Positions 1 to 7,177 of a DNA stretch of 64,000 bases are shown piece after piece. The first letter of the stretch is position 1, and every line of letters starts with the position of its first letter. The DNA is taken from assembly GCA_026125795.1 (NCBI GenBank), contig JAHCKM010000003.1, positions 310,001 through 374,000 on the forward strand. Reading direction: 5' to 3'. Under the pieces are notes generated by a model that was given only the letters and a program-made list of their open reading frames with translations, did no database searches and was not told where the DNA came from. The DNA is from Burkholderiaceae bacterium. GTDB taxonomy: Bacteria; Pseudomonadota; Gammaproteobacteria; Burkholderiales; Burkholderiaceae_C. A program made the translations under genes and the position numbers.

Positions 1-57
1 CTGTGATCCATGGACGCCATGTTTCAGTTGACGTGAGCTTACGCCAGCAATCGACAA

Positions 58-399
58 ATGGTGTCGATGACTTGCAGTCCGAAATCATCGGCATCGGCGC
101 CACCGTTCGAACGTTCGGACACCGCGATCGGCCATTCCCATGCAAACGCGGACTGCCAACGCGCTCTCGCGCTCTTTCCAGAAGCCCTGATCGAAGCCTG
201 CCTGGCGCACCAGAAGAATGACCAGGCGGCCGCCGCGTACAACCATGCACGCTTGTCCGGGCCGAGGCAGGTACTCATGCAGGTGTGGGCGGACATTGTC
301 GAGTGCTGGGTGCGGGGCGAAAACGCCAGAGACGTCATTGCGCGAGGCAAGGCGAAGATCGACGAGGCCGCCCACGACGCAGAAGGCATGAACTTGTAG
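58..399 (+). pseudogene. C-terminal remnant of a P4-type tyrosine recombinase (integrase)
   Basis: Only the tail of the protein remains. From about base 175 the frame reads PEALIEACLAHQKND, then an AAY segment and RQVLMQVWAD. This is the characteristic end of P4-family (DUF4102-containing) integrases, in which the EACLAH segment holds the region just before the C-terminal helix RR-LM-WA. The residues in front of it do not resemble an integrase, and the catalytic R-H-R-Y parts are not present in this frame, so the gene is dead or cut by the rearranged left border. Such integrases normally mark one end of an island inserted next to a tRNA; no tRNA is visible here. Confidence 0.7.
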
Positions 400-1146
400 G
401 CCGCAGCAGCGGTCGCCCTGGTCTGGCTCACGCGAAGCAGGTCTGCTTCACGAGCACTTGGTGTTGGCTCGCCGTCGGTTGACAGCCCTGGCGAGGTTCG
501 GAGCTTCGCCATGGCGGGCGCTGCAGACTTCGCAGTGGCAGTCGCGGTGGTTGCATGCCGACCGAGACATGAGCCTCTCGGTCAGGCCGGGCGTGTGGAT
601 CGGTGCCAAACACCTCACGGCGCGCAAAGCCCGCACGTTGTCGCCCAACCGGCGATCAGCCGGACCCGTACTGGCACCCGCCAGAAATGAGAAAGACCTG
701 GTGGCAGCAACAGCCATCACCAGGTCGCAAGCCCGTCGCTTCGCGCCCTCAGGGAGGATTCAGGCGGCACAGCAGCGCAGGGTGGCGCCGATCATACCGA
801 CCGAGAGGACGCCGACAACTTGGTGATCACCACAAGCTCAGCCCAGCGCCAGCCGACGCTCTTGCGCGTCAGGAGCCGGGGTTTGAGCATGCGCCCGAGG
901 CGAACGAGGCTCTCGAGCAAGCTCACGCTGACGCGCAAGCCTTGCGAGGCTTGGTCGCGGAAGTCCTCGACATCAGGCGGTGATGCACCGGCTGCGGGAG
1001 GGCTTCGGCGAATGGCAGGCACGGAGGTGACGCAAATGTCATCGCCACGCCAGCCTTCGGTACGAGTTGGACGCCTAGAGTGGACTGCGCAATGCAGATT
1101 GCGTCCGTGCGGGCAACGGCCCACGTGGTCACACAGGAGTCCAATC
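400..1146. other. Gene-poor stretch with no recognisable gene
   Basis: Several short open frames exist on both strands, but none has a convincing ribosome binding site, signal or family signature. The frame ending near base 983 finishes with a plausible helical segment (EALEQAHADAQALRGLVAEV) and may be the tail of another eroded gene. The stretch lies between an integrase remnant and an intact exported protein, which fits decayed island-border DNA. Confidence 0.4.
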
Positions 1147-1578
1147 ATGAACGCGCGACTACTCTTTGTCGTGGTGGCGGGTGCGGTGGCGCCGGTGGCG
1201 CTCGCCAACTCGGGATTCACGCCCGGCAGCGGTGAATCGAGCGGCAGCTACCACTGGATGCCTTCGACCGTGACAGTCGAGCAGGTACGTGCTGAACTCG
1301 CCACATGGAAGCGCAACCCCGTGACGGCGGACGGTCTGCGGCAGATCAACGGCGATCCGGGCTGGGTCTATGTGGGCACGGGCGCGAGCAGCATGACCCG
1401 TGCTGCGGTCCGGCAGGAACTGGCCGAGTTCCGTCGGAACCCAGTGGCCTCGGATGGCGCGGTGTGGGTGGGCGGCGACGTGGGCTGGGCCAGCACTAGC
1501 GACCCGTCGAGTCGCGGGGTGACAGCGGGTTCTGATCGCCAGTCGACGGCACCCGTGGCGCTGCGTCCGTCGCCTTGA
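1147..1578 (+). CDS. Exported DUF4148-like small protein
   Basis: This 143-residue protein begins with a signal peptide (MNARLLFVVVAGAVAPVALA, cleavage after ALA). The mature part holds two copies of a motif of the form VR-EL-WKRNP / VRQELAEFRRNPV, each followed by GD(P/V)GW. Repeated V-AEL-R--NP units are the hallmark of DUF4148 proteins, which are abundant in Burkholderiales and have no known biochemical role. The start is fixed by an AGGAG site a few bases upstream. The protein is predicted to be periplasmic. Nothing in the neighbourhood assigns it a function. Confidence 0.7.
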   Translation: MNARLLFVVVAGAVAPVALANSGFTPGSGESSGSYHWMPSTVTVEQVRAELATWKRNPVTADGLRQINGDPGWVYVGTGASSMTRAAVRQELAEFRRNPVASDGAVWVGGDVGWASTSDPSSRGVTAGSDRQSTAPVALRPSP

Positions 1579-1594
1579 CGGGAGGTCTTAGAGC

Positions 1595-1816
1595 CTAACG
1601 CGTTTGGAGATCATTGCCGGTAACGGCGCGGCGCTCTTCGTGGCACTGCGCCGTGCGCTTCATGCTCTCACGCCTCGCCAACGCGGCGGCAAGAGCAGGT
1701 AGGCACGGTCGAGCGAGGCCGGTACGCCGGTTCCGAGCGAGTTCTTCGATAGCGCGCAGCAGACACTCGGCGACCGCAGGCTGTCGTTCGCGGACGGCGC
1801 GTTCGTAGAGCGCCAA
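1595..1816 (-). CDS. Possible small helical protein of unknown function
   Basis: A 73-codon frame with a TTG start, preceded by a GGAGG-like site. The first 30 residues (ALYERAVRERQPAVAECLL) look like the small helical proteins found near metal-resistance genes in Burkholderiales, but this similarity is from memory. The frame lies downstream of the leftward MerR-type operator at 1904-1934, which could drive it. The unusual start codon and short length leave real doubt that it is expressed. Confidence 0.3.
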   Translation of the reverse strand: MALYERAVRERQPAVAECLLRAIEELARNRRTGLARPCLPALAAALARRESMKRTAQCHEERRAVTGNDLQTR

Positions 1817-1903
1817 AAGGGGCCTCCACTATCGAAGTGTGTTCACGGCAAAGCGTGTGATGCATTGCTGCACCTCCGTCGCGGCAATTTCGACGCCGCA
1901 GTC

Positions 1904-1934
1904 ACCTTGAACCTTGTCCCTGTGGCAAGGTCAA
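1904..1934 (-). promoter_or_regulatory. MerR-type operator/promoter, leftward
   Basis: Read on the minus strand there is TTGACC (1934-1929) followed by an imperfect dyad, ACCTTGCC against ACAAGGT, inside an extended spacer, as in promoters activated by metal-sensing MerR regulators. The -10 region is poor (TCAAGG), so the site may be partly decayed. It lies back to back with a better operator pointing right. Confidence 0.5.
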
Positions 1935-1945
1935 GCGGCCACCGC

Positions 1946-1977
1946 TTGACCTTCGCCTTGGAGCGAAGGTTTATCCT
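1946..1977 (+). promoter_or_regulatory. MerR-type operator/promoter, rightward
   Basis: A -35 TTGACC (1946-1951) and a -10-like TATCCT (1972-1977) are separated by 20 bp. The spacer region carries a perfect 8-bp inverted repeat, ACCTTCGC (1949-1956) and GCGAAGGT (1963-1970), with a 6-bp centre. An over-long spacer carrying a dyad is diagnostic of promoters twisted open by MerR-family metal regulators (CueR, PbrR, CadR, ZntR). It now reads into a broken merR gene. Confidence 0.8.
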
Positions 1978-1997
1978 TGGCCCGTGTCGTATGCAGC

Positions 1998-2333
1998 AGT
2001 TCCGCACCTGACGACAAGAGAGGAAGCGGTTATCGGCTGTATGGGCCCGCCGACGTGGATCGCCTCAAGCAGACGAAGCAGTGCGGCTTCACGCTGTCGG
2101 AGATCGACGCGCTGCTGCGGTTGCGCTAGCAAGCTTCGCCCTGCTGCGACGACGTGCACAGCAAGGTGATCGAGAAGAAGCTGGAACTCGAGGCGCGCAT
2201 CTAGACCATGGGTGCGATGTCCAAGGCGCTGGACCGCTTGATCGAAGACTGCGCCAACGACATGCCTCCGATCGAGGACTGCTCGATCCTCGCGGCGTTG
2301 GGCACGTCGAGCGAGCGTGCCGATGAAGATTGA
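1998..2333 (+). pseudogene. Truncated MerR-family metal regulator
   Basis: In one frame the sequence reads SGYRLYGPADVDRLK, then CGFTLSEIDALLRLR, an SPCCDDVH stretch and IEDCSILAALG. These are the conserved wing, dimer helix and C-terminal metal loop of a MerR regulator of the ZntR/CadR/PbrR type. The N-terminal helix-turn-helix is missing. In-frame stops lie at 2127-2129 and 2202-2204. The operator just upstream fits a formerly self-linked regulator; the deletion has fused the promoter directly to the middle of the gene. Confidence 0.8.
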
Positions 2334-2520
2334 GGTTCTGCACGCCGGCCACTGAGACGAGTGCGACGAAGTGAAGACCCGTTCGAAAGTTTGACCCACA
2401 CGAGATGGAACTGCGGAGTTCATCCTCTTCGCTCCAAAGTGCCGCTTGCCGCTTGACGTCGGCCAACAGCGTCGATCCTCGGTGGCTATAGTTTCCTGAA
2501 ATCCCGGCGTAAGGCTACAG

Positions 2521-3117
2521 ATGTACATCGACGCACCCGAAGACTCGGCAGACACTGCCCGGCTCTTCAAGGCGAACCAAGACTCGCTTGGGTTCGTCAT
2601 GAACCTCACCCGCGCCTGGGCTTGGAGGCCGGACGTCTTTGAGGCATTCGCAGCGCTTCGTTCGCAGCTCACTGCATCTTCGACCTTGAGCAAACGGGAG
2701 CAAGCCGTGATGGTGTGCGCGACTGCGGCCGCAGTTGGTGACTCATACTGCTCGCTTGCGTGGGGCCGAACGCTCGCCGACGAGGCCGGCGCTTCTGCGG
2801 CGGCAGCCGTCATTGGGTCTACCTCGCACGAAGGCCTGAGCGCGCGAGACCGTGCACTGGCTGAATGGGCACGCAAAGTGGTTGCGGACCCGAACGCAAC
2901 ATCGGCGCGGGATCTCGCCGCACTGAGGGCTGCGGGCTTCTCCGAAAGGGAACTCTTCGAAGCCACGGTCTTCATCGCCTTTCGGCTCGCGTTCTCGACG
3001 GTCAACGATGCACTTGGCGTCAGGCCGGACTGGGAACTCGCGGCGTCCGCTCCCGCGGAGGTCAGCGACGTGGTGACCTACGGGTGGCCCGTGGCTGAAG
3101 GTCCGACACGAGATTGA
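2521..3117 (+). CDS. Carboxymuconolactone decarboxylase / AhpD-like family protein
   Basis: A 198-residue all-alpha protein resembling peroxidase-related CMD-family proteins. The SKREQAVMVCATAAAVGDSYCSLAWG segment region (about residues 58-82) corresponds to the family's helix-active-site-helix. Classic AhpD has CxxC with a following His. Here only the first Cys (YCSLAWG) remains, so thiol peroxidase activity is doubtful and the role is unassigned. A second helical half has ARDRALAEWARKV. It stands alone, with a gap on both sides and no FNR- or metal-type operator in front. Confidence 0.7.
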   Translation: MYIDAPEDSADTARLFKANQDSLGFVMNLTRAWAWRPDVFEAFAALRSQLTASSTLSKREQAVMVCATAAAVGDSYCSLAWGRTLADEAGASAAAAVIGSTSHEGLSARDRALAEWARKVVADPNATSARDLAALRAAGFSERELFEATVFIAFRLAFSTVNDALGVRPDWELAASAPAEVSDVVTYGWPVAEGPTRD

Positions 3118-3206
3118 GTTCTGCGCGCGCGTGACCATCGCGCCACCAGGCCAGCATTGGCAGCCGACGCGCAGTGCGCTCCGCCTGGCGGCCACCTTCC
3201 TTTCCG

Positions 3207-3248
3207 TTGATCTTCATCAATGGAGGTGGAAGACCGCGGAGCTAGTCT
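3207..3248 (+). promoter_or_regulatory. FNR/ANR-type box with correctly spaced -10
   Basis: TTGATCTTCATCAA (3207-3220) is a perfect match to the FNR consensus TTGAT-N4-ATCAA. A -10-like TAGTCT sits at 3243-3248, 22 bp past the box. That puts the box centre near -41.5 relative to a start around base 3255, which is class II activator geometry. The first gene downstream is the His-rich exported protein at 3274, followed by the RND pump genes. Oxygen-limited induction of this module is the inference. Confidence 0.8.
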
Positions 3249-3273
3249 TTGTGAACGGGATCTACCGCTGATC

Positions 3274-3723
3274 ATGTTCCGCAACCGCATTCAACTTCGT
3301 CGCTGGGCGGCCCGCATGCTGGCCGTGTGGCTGTGCGGCGTTGCGATCGGGGTGGCGCATGCCTGCTTTGCTCCGGCTTTCGCCGACTCTGGCGAGCCGC
3401 AAGCCAGGAATTTCGCCGATGGTGGTGCGGCGACACAACGGGTGGAGCATGCACACGCATCGCATCATGCTGAGCCCGACGGACCGGTGGCTCACCATGG
3501 TTCGCCAAGCAAGCCGAATTGCCAGGACTTCTGCGCGAAGTCTGCGGTTGCGATTCCGCCGCTGAAGACGGCGCTAGACGATCTCGGCCACGCATTGCCA
3601 CCCCCGGCAACTGCGATGGTCGTTGCACCCCCGGCACCTGTGCCGGATCCCCTGCTGCCGCCGCGCCGGGATGGCGCCGCGGCACCACCGATCACGATCG
3701 CGTTCCTGCGCTTGGCGCTATAG
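3274..3723 (+). CDS. His-rich exported protein, paralogue of 42279-42719
   Basis: A 149-residue protein with a signal peptide (RMLAVWLCGVAIGVAHAC). A His-rich stretch (EHAHASHHAEPDG-VAHH) follows, then the CQDFC pair, a proline/alanine-rich tail and a C-terminus ending FLRLAL. It shares this architecture, including the terminal F-RLAL, with the protein at 42279-42719. His clusters plus a Cys pair suggest binding of Cu or a similar metal in the periplasm; this is inference. The start at 3274 is chosen because it gives a clean signal peptide; an ATG at 3220 would overlap the FNR box. It precedes DUF2933 and the Cus-type pump. Confidence 0.65.
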   Translation: MFRNRIQLRRWAARMLAVWLCGVAIGVAHACFAPAFADSGEPQARNFADGGAATQRVEHAHASHHAEPDGPVAHHGSPSKPNCQDFCAKSAVAIPPLKTALDDLGHALPPPATAMVVAPPAPVPDPLLPPRRDGAAAPPITIAFLRLAL

Positions 3724-3889
3724 CGCCTGAGTCCAGCCGACGAGCTCGGTTGGATGGATCCGGATCCCCGCTGGCATCGATCGATGCCGGCTTGAGCGGT
3801 GCGCTCCGCGATGCGCCGGCTGCGTCCCGCCGCGGCCAGCGATCAATCCGCAGCGATTTCAGATCTCCAGGAACCCACGGAGTCGATTC

Positions 3890-4180
3890 ATGAGTCCACG
3901 TCACGAACATCCCGGCGATTCGCCGCGGGGCGCGAACTGGTCGCGCATCAATCAATGGTTGCTTTGGCTCGGCTTGGCCGCTGCCGTCGGCTGGCTGTTC
4001 TTCCGCCACAACGAGCACCTGCTGCAGTTGCTGCCCTTTCTGATCATCCTGGCGTGTCCGCTGATGCACCTGTTCGGCCATGGCGGGCACGGCGGCCATG
4101 GCAAAGGCGCAGACGAGCAGCCGGGGCCAGCGTCGCGTGGCGACGAGGGGCGGCCAGGCGGAGGCGCGCATGTGCATTGA
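3890..4180 (+). CDS. DUF2933 small membrane protein
   Basis: A 96-residue protein with one or two membrane segments (WLLWLGLAAAVGWLFF and LLQLLPFLIILACPLMHLF) followed by a His/Gly tail (HGGHGGHGKG). The ACPLMHLF-HGGHGGH pattern is typical of DUF2933 proteins, which commonly accompany copper- and silver-resistance genes in proteobacteria. Biochemical function is unknown. A GGAG sequence lies a little upstream of the ATG. It is followed after 41 bp by the outer-membrane component of the RND pump, consistent with one transcription unit. Confidence 0.8.
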   Translation: MSPRHEHPGDSPRGANWSRINQWLLWLGLAAAVGWLFFRHNEHLLQLLPFLIILACPLMHLFGHGGHGGHGKGADEQPGPASRGDEGRPGGGAHVH

Positions 4181-4221
4181 GCGAAAGCGCGTCGTGCGTC
4201 GGTGCCTCGGGAGGTGTTCCC

Positions 4222-5502
4222 GTGTCCATTGAACGAAGCACGCGCAGGTGGTTGCTGGCTGCCTTCGTCGGCGCAAGCCTCTCCGGCCCGGCAACCGCGC
4301 AGCAGGAAGCCCTGGGTGCCGATCTGCAGGGGTTGCTGGCGTATGCGCGCACGCGAAGCCTCGAGCTCGGCGCGATGCGCTCCGAGGCCGACGCGGCGGC
4401 GCAGCGCATCCAGCCCGCCGGCGCGCTGCCGGATCCGGTGCTGCGCACCGAACTGATGAACATCAACAACTACGGCAGCGACGCGTCGTGGAACGTGCTG
4501 CCGTCGCGTGTGGGCGAGACCCGGTACACGCTGATGCAGCCCCTGCCGTGGTGGGGCAAGCGCGACTTGCGCCGCGATGCCGCCGCTGCCGACGCCAAGC
4601 AGGCCGGCGCGCGCGCCGATGCCACCTGGGCCGAGTTGGCCATGCGCATCAAGACGTCGTACGCGGAGTACTACCGGCTCGCCGGCGACGAACGCATCGC
4701 ACGCGAGATCCTCGAGCTGGTGATACGTCTTGAGCAGGTGGCACAGGCGCGCTACGCGGGCGGTCTCGTCGCGCAGCAGGATGCGATCCGCGCCCAGCTC
4801 GAGCAGACCGCGATGCGCTCCGAGCTGATTGCGCTGGACAGCGAAAAGCGCCAACTGCGCGCGAAGCTGAACGGCCTGCTGTCGCGCGACAGCACGGCCG
4901 CCTTGGCAGACCCGCAAGCGCCGCGGGCGCTGCCGTCGCTCTCCACGGCCGACGCCACCAGACTGGCCGAGCGCGCGCGCGGCACCAATCCGCAACTGCA
5001 GGCCGAGCTGGCGCGGCTGGCGGGTGCGCAGACGAGCCGGGAGCTCACGTACCGCAACCGCTACCCCGACTTCCAGGTCGGCTTCGGGCCCACGCAGATG
5101 CGCTCACGCGTCACGAGCTGGAACCTGATGCTCGAGTTGAACATACCGCTGCAGCAGGAGTCGCGCCGCTCGCAGGAGCGCGAGGCCGAGGCCATGGTCA
5201 CTTCGGCGCAGTCGCGCGCCGAGGCGTTGGCGCGCCAGCTCCTCGCGGAGATGGCCGGCAACCTCGCGGCTTTCGACGCGGCGCGCCGCACTGAGGTGCT
5301 GGTGCGCACGCAACTGCTGCCGCAGTCCGAGCTCACGCTGCGCTCGGCGCTGGCCGCCTACGAGACCGGCAAGGTCGACTTCGCGACCTTGCTCGAGGCG
5401 CAGCGCCAGATCCGCAAGGCGCGGCAAGACCTGCTGAAGTCCGAGGCCGAGGCGCAGATGCGCCTGGCCGAGGTCGAACGCATCCTGGGAGAAGACCTGT
5501 GA
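4222..5502 (+). CDS. cusC: TolC-family outer-membrane factor of a Cus-type metal efflux pump
   Basis: A 426-residue protein with a signal peptide (RWLLAAFVGASLSGPATAQ) and two outer-membrane-efflux repeats of long coiled-coil helices, rich in Ala, Arg and Glu. PLPWWGKRDLRRDAA and the tail GKVDFATLLEAQRQIRKAR are typical of the CusC/CzcC branch. It forms the outer-membrane tunnel of a tripartite pump. A frame extends far upstream, but GTG at 4222 has a GGGAGG site and opens directly on the signal peptide, so it is preferred. Its stop overlaps the start of the adaptor gene. The symbol is by role; CzcC-like is possible. Confidence 0.85.
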   Translation: MSIERSTRRWLLAAFVGASLSGPATAQQEALGADLQGLLAYARTRSLELGAMRSEADAAAQRIQPAGALPDPVLRTELMNINNYGSDASWNVLPSRVGETRYTLMQPLPWWGKRDLRRDAAAADAKQAGARADATWAELAMRIKTSYAEYYRLAGDERIAREILELVIRLEQVAQARYAGGLVAQQDAIRAQLEQTAMRSELIALDSEKRQLRAKLNGLLSRDSTAALADPQAPRALPSLSTADATRLAERARGTNPQLQAELARLAGAQTSRELTYRNRYPDFQVGFGPTQMRSRVTSWNLMLELNIPLQQESRRSQEREAEAMVTSAQSRAEALARQLLAEMAGNLAAFDAARRTEVLVRTQLLPQSELTLRSALAAYETGKVDFATLLEAQRQIRKARQDLLKSEAEAQMRLAEVERILGEDL

Positions 5503-7163
5503 AGACCACCACCACCGTGCTGGCGATCGTTGTTGCGCTCGGCGCCGTCGGCGCCGGCAGCTTCTGGTTCGGCGCCCGCTCGCAGCAGCATGCTCCCGCC
5601 GGCGCGGCGGATGCGGCCGCGGGCAGCGCGCAGCAGGCGAAACAACCGCAGCAGCGCAAGCTCCTCTACTACCGCAACCCGATGGGTCTGGCCGACACGT
5701 CGCCCACTCCGAAGAAGGACCCGATGGGGATGGACTACATCGCGGTCTACGAGGGCGAGGACGAGGCGGCCGATCCGAACGCGGCCAAGCAGATCCGCAT
5801 CAGCACCGAGAAGATTCAGAAGCTCGGCGTGCGCACCGAGCTGGCCGGCCGGCGCCCGCTGGGCAAGACGGTGCGTGCGGCCGGGCGTGTGGAGCCCGAC
5901 GAGCGACGCATCGCCGCGATCTCGCCCAAGTTCGAGGGCTACGTCGAGCGGCTGCACGTGAACGTCACCGGCCAGCCGGTCTCGAAAGGCCAACCGCTGT
6001 TCGAGGTGTACAGCCCCGAGCTCGTGTCGGCGCAGCGCGAATACCTGGTCGCCATGCAAGGTGTGCGGGCGATGAAGGGGGCCGGGGCCGACGCGCAGGA
6101 GGGCATGAAGCAGCTGGCCGACGCCAGCCTGACCCGGCTGCGCAACTGGGACCTCTCGCCGGACCAGCTCTACGCGCTGACGCAAGGCGGTCAGGCTCAA
6201 CGCACGGTCGTCTTCCACTCTCCGGTGACCGGCGTGGTGACCGAGAAGAAGGCGCTCAAGGGCATGCGCTTCATGCCGGGCGAGATGCTCTACCAGGTGA
6301 CCGATCTTTCGTCCGTCTGGGTCGTCGCCGACGTGTTCGAGCAGGACATCGGTCTGGTCAAGGCCGGCGCAAAGGCCAGCGTGAAGGTCAGCGCGTATCC
6401 GGGCCGCGTTTTCGAGGGCAGGATCACCTACGTCTATCCGACGCTGAAAGCCGAGACGCGCACGATTCCGGTCCGCGTTGAACTGCCCAACCCCGGGCAA
6501 CTGCTCAAGCCCGCGATGTTCGCGCAGCTCGAGCTGCCCGTGGGGCCCACGGCACCGGTGCTCGCCGTACCCGACACGGCGGTGATCGACAGCGGCACGC
6601 GGCGCATTGTGCTCGTCCAGGTCAACGAAGGCCGTTTCGAGCCGCGCGAGGTCGTGCTCGGCGGGCGTGCCGAGAACTACGTCGAGGTGCGCGAGGGCGT
6701 GCGCGAGGGTGAGGAAGTCGTCGTCGCCGCCAACTTCCTAATCGACGCCGAGAGCAACCTGAAGGCTGCGGTCGGCGGGCTGGGCGGACACGGCCACGGC
6801 GGCGCGGCCAAAGCGTCGCCGGACAAGCAGCCTGCGGGTGCAGCCAAGGCATCGGACTCCGTGGCGCATGCGGCCAACGGGACCGTGGACGGCGTCGACC
6901 TCAAGGCCGGTACCGTGAGCCTCAACCACGGAGCAGTCGCGTCGCTCAAGTGGCCGGCCATGACGATGGACTTCAAGGTCGCGAACAGCGCCTTGCTGAG
7001 CGGCCTGAAGCCGGGCCAGACCGTGGCGTTCGAGTTCGTCGAGCGCCAGCCGGGCGACTACGTCGTGACGTCGATCGCGCCGGCATCGGGCAGTGGGCCC
7101 AACGCGCCGACGAATCCGCCGCCGAACCCCGGCGCCGGGCAGAAACCCCACAGCGGCCACTGA
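5499..7163 (+). CDS. cusB: CusB-type periplasmic adaptor with fused CusF domain
   Basis: A 554-residue membrane-fusion protein with a GTG start overlapping the previous stop. Order: N-terminal membrane anchor (residues 7-24), heavy-metal-binding segment with PMG and DPMGMDY (about 57-83), barrel-sandwich and beta-barrel adaptor core (about 95-420), Gly/His linker, then a C-terminal CusF domain (about 458-530). The CusF part has the N-H-G, K-W-P and MTM residues that bind Cu(I)/Ag(I) in CusF through His, Trp and two Met. Fusing the metallochaperone to the adaptor would deliver metal straight to the pump. The fused residues point to Cu/Ag, not Zn/Co/Cd. Confidence 0.9.
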   Translation: MKTTTTVLAIVVALGAVGAGSFWFGARSQQHAPAGAADAAAGSAQQAKQPQQRKLLYYRNPMGLADTSPTPKKDPMGMDYIAVYEGEDEAADPNAAKQIRISTEKIQKLGVRTELAGRRPLGKTVRAAGRVEPDERRIAAISPKFEGYVERLHVNVTGQPVSKGQPLFEVYSPELVSAQREYLVAMQGVRAMKGAGADAQEGMKQLADASLTRLRNWDLSPDQLYALTQGGQAQRTVVFHSPVTGVVTEKKALKGMRFMPGEMLYQVTDLSSVWVVADVFEQDIGLVKAGAKASVKVSAYPGRVFEGRITYVYPTLKAETRTIPVRVELPNPGQLLKPAMFAQLELPVGPTAPVLAVPDTAVIDSGTRRIVLVQVNEGRFEPREVVLGGRAENYVEVREGVREGEEVVVAANFLIDAESNLKAAVGGLGGHGHGGAAKASPDKQPAGAAKASDSVAHAANGTVDGVDLKAGTVSLNHGAVASLKWPAMTMDFKVANSALLSGLKPGQTVAFEFVERQPGDYVVTSIAPASGSGPNAPTNPPPNPGAGQKPHSGH

Positions 7164-7177
7164 ACAGAGGGCACACC

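Noticed and set aside
3799..4221. Extending cusC upstream by 141 codons
   Set aside because: The extension overlaps the DUF2933 gene and is not a signal peptide; GTG at 4222 has a good ribosome site and leader.
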